From Aminipila terrae (GTDB lineage Bacteria; Bacillota; Clostridia; Peptostreptococcales; Anaerovoracaceae): DNA of 64,000 nt. How positions within the stretch are numbered: position 1 is the stretch's first letter; every line of letters starts with the position of its first letter. The DNA is taken from assembly GCF_010120715.1 (NCBI RefSeq), contig NZ_CP047591.1:620001-684000 (forward strand). Reading direction: 5' to 3'. Positions 16,247 to 24,818 of the stretch are shown in pieces. The notes under the pieces were generated by a model that was given only the letters and a program-made list of their open reading frames with translations, searched no databases and was not told where the DNA came from. Both the position numbers and the translations under genes were made by a program.

Positions 16247-17962
16247 TCATTTTGCCCCCTTTGTTACTAATTTCATTGTTTCATAAATATCCGGAATATC
16301 TTCTCCCAGCTTCACAGACAGCTTGTACCCGTTTACATCCCAGCTTTCTGTGGCACTTGAGATTCTTAAGTTTACTGAAAAACCAATATTTTCATCAGCG
16401 CAATTCACAATATCTCCTAAATAAAAGTCCTTGCCAAATTGCCTGTTACTCAATAAATACAATTCACAGTCCACCACTTCATTTGCAACCATTTTTCTCA
16501 GGGCTGCCTTTGCAGCAGATTCAAGCATAGCAATGTAACTGGTTTCCGGCAGTGTAACATCATCAATCTTGCTTGGGATTTGCCCTGACAAATCTAAGAA
16601 CCGTTCCTTTCTCATGGTGCCCGTCTCGTTTCCAATGCTTATAGTGATGTCTTTTCCATCACCTTTAACATAAATATAGTTGCATACATTAGTAATGCTT
16701 TTGGTGTACTGCACTTCAAGCAGATTATCCCGGTCTCTGCTTAAAACCATAGGTGGAACATTGTTCTCCACGAATTCAATAATCTGAACCTTATAATTCC
16801 AGCCATTATCATAATAGATATTTTCTTTGCACCAGTTAATCCCCGGCTCTTTACCTGGGCCAAAGGTGGCCGTAAGGTCAATTATGGCAGCATATTCCGT
16901 ATAAACTGCAATATTTTCTTCTTCCGGAAGTTCTCCCTGTGCCAGACAGAATTGGTATTGGTCAGACATCTTCGGAACATAAAGAGCGTTAAATCTCTGC
17001 ATGCCATTAGTTTTTCCAACAGAAAGGGTATGCCCCCCTTCTGCATCTGAGAATCCATATCCCAATACAGAATCTGTAGGATTGTCACAAAAAATATCCA
17101 GAAAATATACATGCTGATTGTTGAGACTTACCTCCTGATAGAGGTAGCCTGCCTTTCGATAAAAATACACCCACTCAAATTTGGTTTTCTCCTCATCTAA
17201 ATAGTTTTTGTATCGGTCTTTCAGCTTGGTTTTTTTGAACTTTCCCTTTTCACAAGACAAAATATCCATACCCAGATAATTAGTACCACCGTCTATCTGT
17301 TGCCAACCTTTTAAGTCACGGTCAAATTGTCCATTTGTTAGAATATCAACAGCTTTGTGTGTTTCTATAAAGGTTTTGGTATTTTTTTCTTCTGTCCTGT
17401 TTACGCCTTTATAGGTATCAAAGATGAATTTCTTTTCCTCTTCATCCATTCTGAGATTAAAGCCAATCATTGCCTTCTGACAAATTTTTTTAATTTCTTC
17501 CAAAAGTAATTCATTAGCTCCTGCATAGCTGTCTACACCTTCATCTGCCTCTGCACGAGTACCCAAAGCTAAATTGGGAACTTTTCTCCCAACTTCACTG
17601 CATGACACTGCATTATCGTTTACCAACTTTTGAACCATTTCAGCTGGCTGTATAGATTCAAAAGCATAGCTGCCTAAAGCTACTCTTCTTTCCAGGAGAA
17701 CTTCTGTCATCCTTCCTTTAATTACAAGAGATTCAATACCTTCATCGTCAATGACGGTATTGATGAATTCAACAAGACCGCTATGCCTATTGTCCTGTGG
17801 GTTCTGAATGATACGGTCCGTCAGAAGTAAATCAAAATTTTCCATTCCGCAATGTAGTTCAAAGGAACCCACATCGTTGTAAACCGTTGTCCAGCTGAAA
17901 AAAGTGTATACGTCAACGATACCCACTCTCTCAAGCAGCTGATTTAAAACAAAGATATCCAT
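16247..17962 (-). CDS. Siphovirus Gp37-like tail-associated protein (flexible module)
   Basis: A 571-residue protein of the siphovirus ReqiPepy6 Gp37-like family, the tail-associated (Tal-like) hub at the tip of flexible tails. Its N-terminus (LNQLLERVGIVDVYTFFSWTTVYNDVGSFELHC) and C-terminus (GKDFYLGDIVNCADENIGFSVNLRISSATESWDVNGYKLSVKLGE) fit well. A carbohydrate-module-like insert lies in the middle (~residues 205-370). No peptidase motif was seen. The start overlaps the stop of the Dit gene (TAATG). Confidence 0.85.
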   Translation of the reverse strand: MDIFVLNQLLERVGIVDVYTFFSWTTVYNDVGSFELHCGMENFDLLLTDRIIQNPQDNRHSGLVEFINTVIDDEGIESLVIKGRMTEVLLERRVALGSYAFESIQPAEMVQKLVNDNAVSCSEVGRKVPNLALGTRAEADEGVDSYAGANELLLEEIKKICQKAMIGFNLRMDEEEKKFIFDTYKGVNRTEEKNTKTFIETHKAVDILTNGQFDRDLKGWQQIDGGTNYLGMDILSCEKGKFKKTKLKDRYKNYLDEEKTKFEWVYFYRKAGYLYQEVSLNNQHVYFLDIFCDNPTDSVLGYGFSDAEGGHTLSVGKTNGMQRFNALYVPKMSDQYQFCLAQGELPEEENIAVYTEYAAIIDLTATFGPGKEPGINWCKENIYYDNGWNYKVQIIEFVENNVPPMVLSRDRDNLLEVQYTKSITNVCNYIYVKGDGKDITISIGNETGTMRKERFLDLSGQIPSKIDDVTLPETSYIAMLESAAKAALRKMVANEVVDCELYLLSNRQFGKDFYLGDIVNCADENIGFSVNLRISSATESWDVNGYKLSVKLGEDIPDIYETMKLVTKGAK

Positions 17963-18846
17963 TATTCCTCCACCTCCAGATATAAAGGTGTAAATTTTAT
18001 AACATTATTCAAATTAGATTCATTTCTTGCTGCAGAAATTAAAATATCATTGGCTCCAGTGTTTAACGACAGACTCATGGTTGATTTTCTGGTCACATTA
18101 TTTAAAATATCCGTCCTGCTGTTCCCACGGATGAATGAAGCGTACTTGTTCCCCGATATAGTTGAAACTTCAACGATATCACCTTTTTCCATATTTATAA
18201 TTACTTCTATGAATTTACCGGTTATGTTATTTGTGATTTTGGGATTTTTTACTTCCCCCTCATCCGCAATAAACCGCACCAGAAATCCTGTTTCTATGTC
18301 TCCGTCATTGACTATGTTCTGAATAGAATCCTGTGATATCTGCCCAAAGCAAATACCTTTTGATGCAGGTATAATCATGGGAAAAATCGGTACGGACCGG
18401 GCACTTGAATAATAGACAACCTCTTCGTTCCTTCTCTTAAAAACAGGCTCAAATGCCGTGCATTGAATCAGAAACTCACAGAAGTTACTTCCATTTCTCA
18501 ACCGTTCATTGGAATAAGATACTGAAGCATTTGCCCGGACAGATATTTTATAGTTTCCACATTCTATAATCAGCGTATGATTAGGATTGATTATCCTGTT
18601 CAGTTCTCTCTTTTTTAAAGGAATACTTTTCCCAAAACCAAATACGGCGCCCTTTATGCTGATGCTTCTTGTGTCCAGTTTAGTTGACATAACTTTTGTA
18701 CCAATTAAATTAATATACGGTGTGGTCTTTTGTATGGCAGGAGCCTGTCCAAAGTCTGCCTGCCCAAGTACATATCCTCTGTTATCTGTTCCTATTTTAA
18801 TGGTTTTATCCAGTTCAATATTGTGTAATATAATTTCTGTAATCAT
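17962..18846 (-). CDS. Distal tail protein Dit (flexible module)
   Basis: A 294-residue Dit-like protein (siphovirus tail component family). The N-terminal belt domain contains YINLIGTKVMSTKLDTRSISIKGAVFG and INPNHTLIIECGNYKISVRANASVSYSNER; the C-terminal part is galectin-like and beta-rich. Dit forms the hexameric ring between tail tube and tip in flexible tails. It follows the tape measure gene by 9 bases. Confidence 0.85.
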   Translation of the reverse strand: MITEIILHNIELDKTIKIGTDNRGYVLGQADFGQAPAIQKTTPYINLIGTKVMSTKLDTRSISIKGAVFGFGKSIPLKKRELNRIINPNHTLIIECGNYKISVRANASVSYSNERLRNGSNFCEFLIQCTAFEPVFKRRNEEVVYYSSARSVPIFPMIIPASKGICFGQISQDSIQNIVNDGDIETGFLVRFIADEGEVKNPKITNNITGKFIEVIINMEKGDIVEVSTISGNKYASFIRGNSRTDILNNVTRKSTMSLSLNTGANDILISAARNESNLNNVIKFTPLYLEVEE

Positions 18847-18855
18847 AACATCACC

Positions 18856-20610
18856 TTAAAATCCCAACATTAATGCCCGTTGAGCATTTTTCATCTGCTT
18901 TGCACTTTCTAAAGGCGTCAGCGGTTTAGGGCTGTAAAAATTATAAGTATCTCCCCCTCGAGTTCCTACTTTATTTGCAATCTCATCCGCAAGACTTCCT
19001 GTTCGATCGTTACCTAGAGGAGTTACTGTTGCAACTCCCAAATTTAAAGTCAGAAGTTCCGGGCCATTCTCTCCTACCAAAGCAGTTCCATTGGTTATGG
19101 ACCCACCTGTAGCCATACCCGATACTTTTTTCTTCTTACCTTTCTTGTCGTCCCCTGAATCCCAGAAAGCCAGTTTTTTAAACCAGTCTACTGCTTCCTT
19201 TATTTTTTCTATTAAGGTGCCTATTGGATCCATGATAAAATCAAGAGCTCCCTTTATTACTTTTTTTATAGTACCCCAGATTTTTGTTACAGCATCTCTG
19301 AAGCCTTCATTCTTTTTCCATAAATATACAATTCCTGCTGCAAGAGCTGCCACTGCTGCTATAACAATACCTATAGGATTAGCCTCCATGACTAAATTCA
19401 GTGCTGCCTGAGCGATACCCACTTCTTCCGCTGCTTTTTTAAATTTCATAAAAGCACTAATTAATCCCTGCACAATGGCCACCACATTTAATGTTGCCAG
19501 ACCTGCTCCAATTGCCACAATACAGGCAACGATTACTTCCTGGTTTTCATTGACCCACTCTAAGATATTGTTCAGGATATCCTGGGCATCCTGAAGGTAA
19601 GGCAGCAGTTCAGCCGCAATAGCCGCACCTATATCAAAGAATATCTGTCCTCCGGTTTCTTTTAAAGAATCCATAGATTCCTTAAATTCATTGGCAGCCT
19701 CCACCGTGTCACCAGATAAAATCAGTCCAGCGTCTTCTGCCTGGGAAGCCAGTCCCTGCAACGCTTCCGATCCGCCAGAAATCAGTGGTTCCAAATCTTC
19801 TGCAGATGTGCCGAAGATATCCATTGCCAAGGCATTTCTTTCTGTTTCATCGGAAACTTGTCCCAAGGCATCAATGATTTCATAAAACGTCTCAGTAGAA
19901 TCTTTTACATCCCCAGTCATGCTGTCTTTCATATTGACTCCCAGCTTTTTAAAGGATTCCTGCAGCTGTTCATTATCAGAACCTGTGGAGTTCATGTTAT
20001 CACTTAATGTTTTTAAAGAACTACTGACACTGTCGAATGGAACCCCCATGGACCCGGATGCACATTTTAGTTTTTCAATATCCTCAACAGCCATACCGGT
20101 ACTCTCAGATAATGAAACAATTTTCTGTGCCGTTTCACTGGCTTTTATGGTCATTTCGCCTAATGATCCTGCCAGATCTTTTGCTATACTCAAACTGGCA
20201 GTGCGGACGTTTTTATTAAATTCTTCATTGCCAAGCAGATTCAGTTTCTCTTTGCCTGACTCTGCAGAATCCTCCAGATCTTTTAAAGATTCCTTTAGCT
20301 GAGATATTTCTTCTTCAATTGCCTTATATTTATTGGCGATTTCCACGCCCATATCCATTTTTGCTCTTGTGATTTCTGCTGCTTGCTGTAATTTGATCAT
20401 GCTGTCTTTCGTTATGTCTATCTGCATATTGAGCAATTCCTGCTTCTGTACCATCAACTGAGCATTTTCAGAATCGGCTTTTAATAATCTTTCTATTTTC
20501 TGCATTTCTTCCTGCAGTTTTTTGCTGTTTTTATTTGCTTCTTCTAACATTCTATTAATGGGGGTGATATCACCAACCCCTATATTTGATTCTTTTGTAT
20601 TGTCAGCCAA
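18856..20610 (-). CDS. Tape measure protein (flexible module)
   Basis: A 584-residue tape measure protein. The N-terminal ~110 residues are coiled coil (ANKNSKKLQEEMQKIERLL). A TP901-type region follows (TGMAVEDIEKLKCASGSMGV ... LAMDIFGTSAEDLEPLISGG), then two hydrophobic segments (VACIVAIGAGLATLNVVAIVQG; IGIVIAAVAALAAGIVYLW) and the C-terminal GTALVGENGPELLTLNLG. The start is TTG at 20610 after GGGGGTGA, immediately after the stop of the chaperone extension. The length predicts a short flexible tail of about 90 nm (inference). Confidence 0.9.
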   Translation of the reverse strand: MADNTKESNIGVGDITPINRMLEEANKNSKKLQEEMQKIERLLKADSENAQLMVQKQELLNMQIDITKDSMIKLQQAAEITRAKMDMGVEIANKYKAIEEEISQLKESLKDLEDSAESGKEKLNLLGNEEFNKNVRTASLSIAKDLAGSLGEMTIKASETAQKIVSLSESTGMAVEDIEKLKCASGSMGVPFDSVSSSLKTLSDNMNSTGSDNEQLQESFKKLGVNMKDSMTGDVKDSTETFYEIIDALGQVSDETERNALAMDIFGTSAEDLEPLISGGSEALQGLASQAEDAGLILSGDTVEAANEFKESMDSLKETGGQIFFDIGAAIAAELLPYLQDAQDILNNILEWVNENQEVIVACIVAIGAGLATLNVVAIVQGLISAFMKFKKAAEEVGIAQAALNLVMEANPIGIVIAAVAALAAGIVYLWKKNEGFRDAVTKIWGTIKKVIKGALDFIMDPIGTLIEKIKEAVDWFKKLAFWDSGDDKKGKKKKVSGMATGGSITNGTALVGENGPELLTLNLGVATVTPLGNDRTGSLADEIANKVGTRGGDTYNFYSPKPLTPLESAKQMKNAQRALMLGF

Positions 20611-20822
20611 TTAATTCACCCCCAAAAATTTTAGTACCTGGTCATCATCTAATTCTTCTATCTCATCATAGACCTGGTCATCATTCAGCCTCTCCGTAAA
20701 AATATCTACGATTTCACCTACAGTAATATCCTTCAATTCTTCAAGAGATATTCCCATCTGCAGACACCGTAATAAAAAAAGTGCTGTTGTTAACTGCCGG
20801 TTACCTGACTTAGTTTTTTTTT
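20611..20822 (-). other. Programmed -1 frameshift site and extension frame of the flexible-module tail assembly chaperone
   Basis: A run of nine A (minus strand, 20822-20814) reads AAA-AAA-AAA in the chaperone frame. A -1 slip enters a frame that stays open to 20611 and contains LQMGISLEELKDITVGEIVD, typical of the T domain of siphovirus GT proteins. The fused product would have 185 residues and its stop is adjacent to the tape measure start. Confidence 0.75.
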
Positions 20823-21167
20823 AGATTCTGCTATAGCCATTTCATTTTGAAGCCACAAAGACAAAACTTCTGGGAGAATTTCATAGATGGAAAATGTCCC
20901 AAAACTGCTCAGCCACTCTTCAATTTTTCCAATGGATTCGTCTGCATGATATGCCATTGTATATGCTATATTCTCAAACACCTCAAGGTCGATGGTTTCA
21001 AACTCAGTTCCCTTTTCCAGCTTATTCTGATATGCAGATTTCAGCTTCATCATATCCTGCATGATGTCCCTTTTAAACATAACACGGTATAGCCTGAGCA
21101 CATAAGCACTGGCTCTGAACTTAACAGGCCTGCCTTCCACAATGATTTCTTTTGTCAGTGCCTGCAT
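20790..21167 (-). CDS. Tail assembly chaperone, short form (flexible module)
   Basis: A 125-residue G-type chaperone (MQALTKEIIVEGRPVKFRASAYVLRLYRVMFKRDIM ...), matching phage tail assembly chaperones of the siphovirus gp13/GP14 kind. It overlaps the stop of the tube gene (TAATG). A -1 frameshift signal near its end makes the longer form. It chaperones the tape measure protein during assembly. Confidence 0.8.
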   Translation of the reverse strand: MQALTKEIIVEGRPVKFRASAYVLRLYRVMFKRDIMQDMMKLKSAYQNKLEKGTEFETIDLEVFENIAYTMAYHADESIGKIEEWLSSFGTFSIYEILPEVLSLWLQNEMAIAESKKKLSQVTGS

Positions 21168-21736
21168 TACTTGCCACTCTCCTCAGTAAAAAGCTGTACA
21201 TTCTTATACCAGTCTTCGTATGCTGCGGGATTTTCTGATTTTCTGCAGTATGCAAAACTGAATTTGCTGCCAAATGGCTTGGAAACAGTGATAGGTACTG
21301 TCTGTGCTTCTGGCGTTGTCCCTGACTTTGGACTTAAGGTTGGTCTTCCAGCAGTGCATCTGTAATATGCACAGCGTATTGGCTCACTATCCCCATTGAT
21401 TTCAAACAGCAGTGCAAAAGGTGCACCAGCTGCCGTAGCATCTTCAGCAATTAAACCTTTAGCATCTTTTTTGTATCCTAAGAATTTAGTCTTAAACTGA
21501 TCATCGATTAGTGCCATGGCTAATTCCAAGGTATAGCCATCATTGGCATAAGCAGCATAATAGTTTGGGTTATTATCTGCCTGAAATTTTACTTCTGTAT
21601 TTGTGGGAGTAGCTGTCATAGAAACTGCACCCAGTGCTGCAAAAGGTATTTCATACTTACTTACTCCTTCTGCCTCCTTTAATTCTGCAAAATGGACATT
21701 AGATAGTCCAAACTGTACTTTGTTACTCATAATCAT
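21167..21736 (-). CDS. Major tail tube protein of the flexible module (phi13 family)
   Basis: A 189-residue major tail protein. It shows the phi13-type pattern: KVQFGLSNVHFAEL, then ALGAVSMTATPTNTEVKFQADNNPNYYAAYANDGYTLELAMAL and ISKPFGSKFSFAYCRKSE-like C-terminal strands. No sheath gene accompanies it, so this module makes a non-contractile tail. Start is at ATG 21736 after AAAGGAAAA; ATG 21730 is possible. It follows the activator gene by a 96-base leader. Confidence 0.9.
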   Translation of the reverse strand: MIMSNKVQFGLSNVHFAELKEAEGVSKYEIPFAALGAVSMTATPTNTEVKFQADNNPNYYAAYANDGYTLELAMALIDDQFKTKFLGYKKDAKGLIAEDATAAGAPFALLFEINGDSEPIRCAYYRCTAGRPTLSPKSGTTPEAQTVPITVSKPFGSKFSFAYCRKSENPAAYEDWYKNVQLFTEESGK

Positions 21737-21789
21737 TTTTCCTTTCTTTTTTTGTTTTTGATTTTATCTTGATCAATCCACCTGTGTGT

Positions 21790-21801
21790 TTTAGCGCTAA
21801 A
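21790..21801. promoter_or_regulatory. Palindrome TTTAGCGCTAAA in the late leader of the flexible module
   Basis: A perfect 12-bp palindrome lies between the ArpU-like regulator and the tube gene. On the minus strand it is followed about 20 bases later by GATAAAAT, a possible -10 box. A related half site occurs before the contractile module. It is a candidate activator binding site. Confidence 0.35.
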
Positions 21802-21832
21802 TTATTTTCTTTCCCCTCTCTTATCTACGATT

Positions 21833-22261
21833 TTAACAATTGTTTTCGAGATTTTCGGTAGCCTTTAAAAATGTATTGTGTTTTTGTCTGGGATAGCTTT
21901 CATCGAACTCTCCAATAGAAAACGCAATTTGCTGCCAGGTTAAACCGTTTATGTATCTTAATCTTAATATCTGCCTCATTTTACTGTCCTCGACAGAATC
22001 AATAAACCTATTGATCTTCTTAATTTCATGCCAGCACTTTTCCATATTAAGAGATATAAGCTCTTTTAAATCTAATATCTCAGACTTGCAACCTGAAACT
22101 TCTTTATCTAAACTCAATGGAATTCCAGCAACTCTCACAGACTTTCCCTGCAAAACAGATTCCAGTTCTCCCAATCTGTTCTGCTGCTGCTCAATCTCTC
22201 TGTTTAAGTCATAAAGCTGGCTTAATTCTTTTTTTGTCACAAATTCACCTTCTTTACTCAT
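21833..22261 (-). CDS. ArpU-like phage late-gene activator (sigma-70 region 4-like)
   Basis: A 142-residue protein with an N-terminal coiled coil (KELSQLYDLNREIEQQQNRLGELESVL) and a C-terminal helix-turn-helix of sigma-70 region 4 type (SKMRQILRLRYINGLTWQQIAFSIGE). Members of this group turn on late genes in Firmicute phages. The ATG at 22261 overlaps the upstream stop; a GTG at 22240 after AAGGTGA is an equally good start. It stands directly upstream of the structural genes and probably drives both modules. Confidence 0.75.
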   Translation of the reverse strand: MSKEGEFVTKKELSQLYDLNREIEQQQNRLGELESVLQGKSVRVAGIPLSLDKEVSGCKSEILDLKELISLNMEKCWHEIKKINRFIDSVEDSKMRQILRLRYINGLTWQQIAFSIGEFDESYPRQKHNTFLKATENLENNC

Positions 22262-22457
22262 TCGTAATCATCTCAGAAAAAAGATAACTTACACTTTGTT
22301 TTAACCGTTTGGATATGTAATAAGCCTCTTTTATAGTAAATGCTGTTTTTCTGTTTAGCTTATTGCATATACTTTTTTCACTTAAATGAAGTTCATTTGC
22401 AAGCATTTTTGGTGTGATCCCCTGTTTGCACATTTGATAATGTAAATTAAGATACAT
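22254..22457 (-). CDS. Small XRE-type helix-turn-helix protein (Cro-like)
   Basis: A 67-residue DNA-binding protein: LNLHYQMCKQGITPKMLANELHLSEKSICNKLNRKTAFTIKEAYYISKRLKQSVSYLF is an XRE helix-turn-helix. The ATG at 22457 has GGGGAG five bases upstream. It is transcribed away from the repressor gene at 22614, the usual cro/cI layout, and overlaps the activator gene by 8 bases. Confidence 0.75.
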   Translation of the reverse strand: MYLNLHYQMCKQGITPKMLANELHLSEKSICNKLNRKTAFTIKEAYYISKRLKQSVSYLFSEMITNE

Positions 22458-22477
22458 GTAATCTCCCCTTTCTTTTA

Positions 22478-22557
22478 CCACACATGGTGAATTTAGTTTT
22501 ACTGTAAATGATATATGGTTAATTTGTCAACTATTTTTTACTCCATGTGGTAAATTT
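22478..22557. promoter_or_regulatory. Operator array between the divergent regulator genes
   Basis: Three direct copies of TGGT-N-AATTT occur at 22485-22494, 22516-22525 and 22548-22557, spaced 31 and 32 bases apart, that is three helical turns. The outer copies lie in imperfect palindromes around CATG (ACCACACATGGT; TTTACTCCATGTGGTAAA). The layout suits cooperative binding by the flanking XRE proteins. Confidence 0.55.
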
Positions 22558-22613
22558 CTTCTTGATTTTTACTTGTTGCTCTGTTATTGTTTTGATAAAG
22601 AGAGGTGAACAGA

Positions 22614-22988
22614 ATGAATTTTTTGGAAAAATTGAACTATCTTATGGATATCAATAACATCAATAAGCATATTCTTTCGAAAGAAAGCGGTATCCCATAC
22701 TCCACAATCGATAATTTCTATAAAAAAGGCTATGAAAAAGCCAAATTACCTACTATGCAAAAACTTGCCAAATATTTTGATACTACTGTAGATTATTTGA
22801 TTATGGATGAAATAACAGATGTGAACTACGGAAAGACTTACGGTTTCCAAATCTCATTTGACGAGATGAATTATTTAGAAAAATACCGTGCTCTCAGCGA
22901 ACACGGCAAACAGGTTGTAGACCTTGTATTGAATTTAGAATATGACTATTGTAAGGCAGATAAAACCTCTGGTAAGCCTGCTGTCTGA
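22614..22988 (+). CDS. XRE-family repressor of the tail cluster
   Basis: A 124-residue protein with an N-terminal helix-turn-helix (LMDINNINKHILSKESGIPYSTIDNFYKKG ... LPTMQKLAKYFDTTVDYLI) and a short C-terminal helical part for oligomerisation. It lacks the S24 (LexA-like) self-cleavage domain and the S-K pair, so induction would need an antirepressor or protease rather than RecA-driven self-cleavage. Start ATG 22614 after AGAGAGGTG. It is the only rightward gene of the cluster. Confidence 0.75.
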   Translation: MNFLEKLNYLMDINNINKHILSKESGIPYSTIDNFYKKGYEKAKLPTMQKLAKYFDTTVDYLIMDEITDVNYGKTYGFQISFDEMNYLEKYRALSEHGKQVVDLVLNLEYDYCKADKTSGKPAV

Positions 22989-23056
22989 TTACAGCAAAGA
23001 TTAAACGATTATAACAGTTCTTTTTATTTCATAAGATATTTTACTTTTCTGGCCAT

Positions 23057-23096
23057 AAAAAATACTCTCCTTGTAATTTAATAATTACAAGGAGAG
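23057..23096 (-). terminator. Terminator after gpsA
   Basis: A perfect 14-bp stem CTCTCCTTGTAATT / AATTACAAGGAGAG with a 4-base loop is followed on the minus strand by ATTTTTTAT. It ends the smc to gpsA operon and lies between it and the convergent repressor gene. Confidence 0.9.
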
Positions 23097-23125
23097 CTCT
23101 TCATACATATTCGTTCTGACATTAT

Positions 23126-24130
23126 TTAAAAGGTGATTTCACTTTTTTTATCTCTGGTCATTAACTGGTTTACAGCGTCTCTTGCATCAATTTTGTTATT
23201 GATTACTCCGTAAATTCCCTCGGTAATAGGCATTTCCACCCCTTCTCTTTTAGCAAGCTCATATGCAGCTTCAGTAGTATACATTCCTTCCACAACCATT
23301 CCAACTTTTTCCGTTGCTTCTTTTGGATTCATACCTTCCCCAATCATGATGCCGCATCGTCTGTTTCTTGAATGCATGCTTGTACAGGTTACAATTAAAT
23401 CTCCTATGCCAGTAAGTCCGGAGAATGTGTGCACATCTGCACCAAGTTTTACTCCAAGTCTCGCTATTTCTGTGATTCCTCTGGTCATCATGGCAGCCTT
23501 GGCATTATCCCCATAACCCATGCCATCTGATATACCGGCACCTAAGGCAATGATATTTTTTAACGCACCCCCAAGTTCAACACCGATTACATCACTGTTA
23601 GTATAAACTCTGAATTTTTCAGTCATAAAGATATCCTGAACATATTCCGCCAGCTTGATATCGGATGAAGCAACTACTACTGTAGTAGGCATGCCCAGAC
23701 CAACTTCTTCTGCATGGGAAGGTCCTGATAATGCCACATATTTCATATTTGCCATCTTGTCATGGGCAATTTCTGACATTCTTTTCAGGGTTTTCTGTTC
23801 TATGCCTTTTGCAACATTTACAACAATCATATCCTGACTGATATAAGGCAATGCACTGTCAAGAGCACTTCTGAAATGCTGGGCCGGTGCAGAAAATAAA
23901 ACCATTCTGGCATCTTCCATGGCCGCTTGTATGGTATCTGCCGGTTGTAGTTTATCAGAAAATTTAATCCCTGGAAGATATCTTACATTTTCCTTGTGTT
24001 CTTTTAATTCCTGGAGATGTTCTTTATTAATATCCCAGATTTTTACTTCATGGCCCTTATTACTTAAAGTAATGGCAAGTGCTGTACCCCAGCTTCCTGC
24101 TCCGATTACTGCAATCTTTTTAAAATCCAT
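23126..24130 (-). CDS. gpsA: Glycerol-3-phosphate dehydrogenase [NAD(P)+]
   Basis: A 334-residue enzyme that reduces dihydroxyacetone phosphate to sn-glycerol-3-phosphate for phospholipid synthesis. The Rossmann motif GAGSWGTALA is at residues ~10-19, and the catalytic region ELGGALKNIIALGAGISDGMGYGDNAKAAMMTRG is near residues 185-220. It is 11 bases after plsY, whose enzyme uses its product. AGGAGG ribosome site. Confidence 0.97.
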   Translation of the reverse strand: MDFKKIAVIGAGSWGTALAITLSNKGHEVKIWDINKEHLQELKEHKENVRYLPGIKFSDKLQPADTIQAAMEDARMVLFSAPAQHFRSALDSALPYISQDMIVVNVAKGIEQKTLKRMSEIAHDKMANMKYVALSGPSHAEEVGLGMPTTVVVASSDIKLAEYVQDIFMTEKFRVYTNSDVIGVELGGALKNIIALGAGISDGMGYGDNAKAAMMTRGITEIARLGVKLGADVHTFSGLTGIGDLIVTCTSMHSRNRRCGIMIGEGMNPKEATEKVGMVVEGMYTTEAAYELAKREGVEMPITEGIYGVINNKIDARDAVNQLMTRDKKSEITF

Positions 24131-24141
24131 GCCTAAGCCTC

Positions 24142-24774
24142 CTATTTTTTAAAACTGATTTTAGACTCTTCCCCTTTTACTAATCTTGATATATTGGCGT
24201 TGTGCTTATAAAGAACAATCAATGCCATAAGTAATCCCCAGCCTAAATATCTGGGGTCATAATAATTTGCAATAAAGGGAAATGCTATGGCTGCTATCAC
24301 AGAGCCTAGTGAAACCATCCTGCTTATAGCTACAACCACAATAACGATTCCCAGTTCAGCCAGTCCTAAGAAAGGCGAAATTGCCATTAGTACGCCAAAA
24401 GCTGTGGCAACACCTTTACCACCTTTAAATCCGAAAGTCACAGGCCATATATGTCCGGAGAAAACGGCAAGGCCGCAAATCATAGCCGTATACGGTGCGA
24501 ATTCTGGAGGTAAAAAAAAGGCAGCAGCCAATTTTCCAAGAAGTACTGCAAACACTCCCTTAAAAATATCAATCAGCAATGTAGCGACGGCGGCCTTCTT
24601 TCCAAGAACCCTGAGAACATTGGTAGTTCCTGCATTACCGCTGCCCTCTTTCTTTATGTCTATGCCATGCAACCTTCCAATGAGAATTGCAGGCGAAATA
24701 TTACCCATAAAATAGGCTATAATCCCCGCAATTATCATTACGGCAATAGCCATTCCTTCACTTGAAGTCAGCAT
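24142..24774 (-). CDS. plsY: Acyl-phosphate:glycerol-3-phosphate acyltransferase
   Basis: A 210-residue integral membrane protein that makes lysophosphatidate from acyl phosphate (made by PlsX) and glycerol-3-phosphate. The family motifs GNISPAILIGRLHGIDIKKEGSGNAGTTN, FGFKGGKGVATAFG and NISRLVKGEESK are present with about five membrane helices. Its N-terminus has a few extra residues before the first helix. It lies between der and gpsA. Confidence 0.95.
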   Translation of the reverse strand: MLTSSEGMAIAVMIIAGIIAYFMGNISPAILIGRLHGIDIKKEGSGNAGTTNVLRVLGKKAAVATLLIDIFKGVFAVLLGKLAAAFFLPPEFAPYTAMICGLAVFSGHIWPVTFGFKGGKGVATAFGVLMAISPFLGLAELGIVIVVVAISRMVSLGSVIAAIAFPFIANYYDPRYLGWGLLMALIVLYKHNANISRLVKGEESKISFKK

Positions 24775-24818
24775 TATTGTATTCCTTTCAGTCTGTTCTT
24801 AAAATCAATAGTAAGTGC

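Noticed and set aside
1151..22616. Ordinary complete prophage
   Set aside because: No integrase, terminase, portal, capsid, protease, replication or recombination genes are present and two different tails follow each other, so a tailocin is the better reading.
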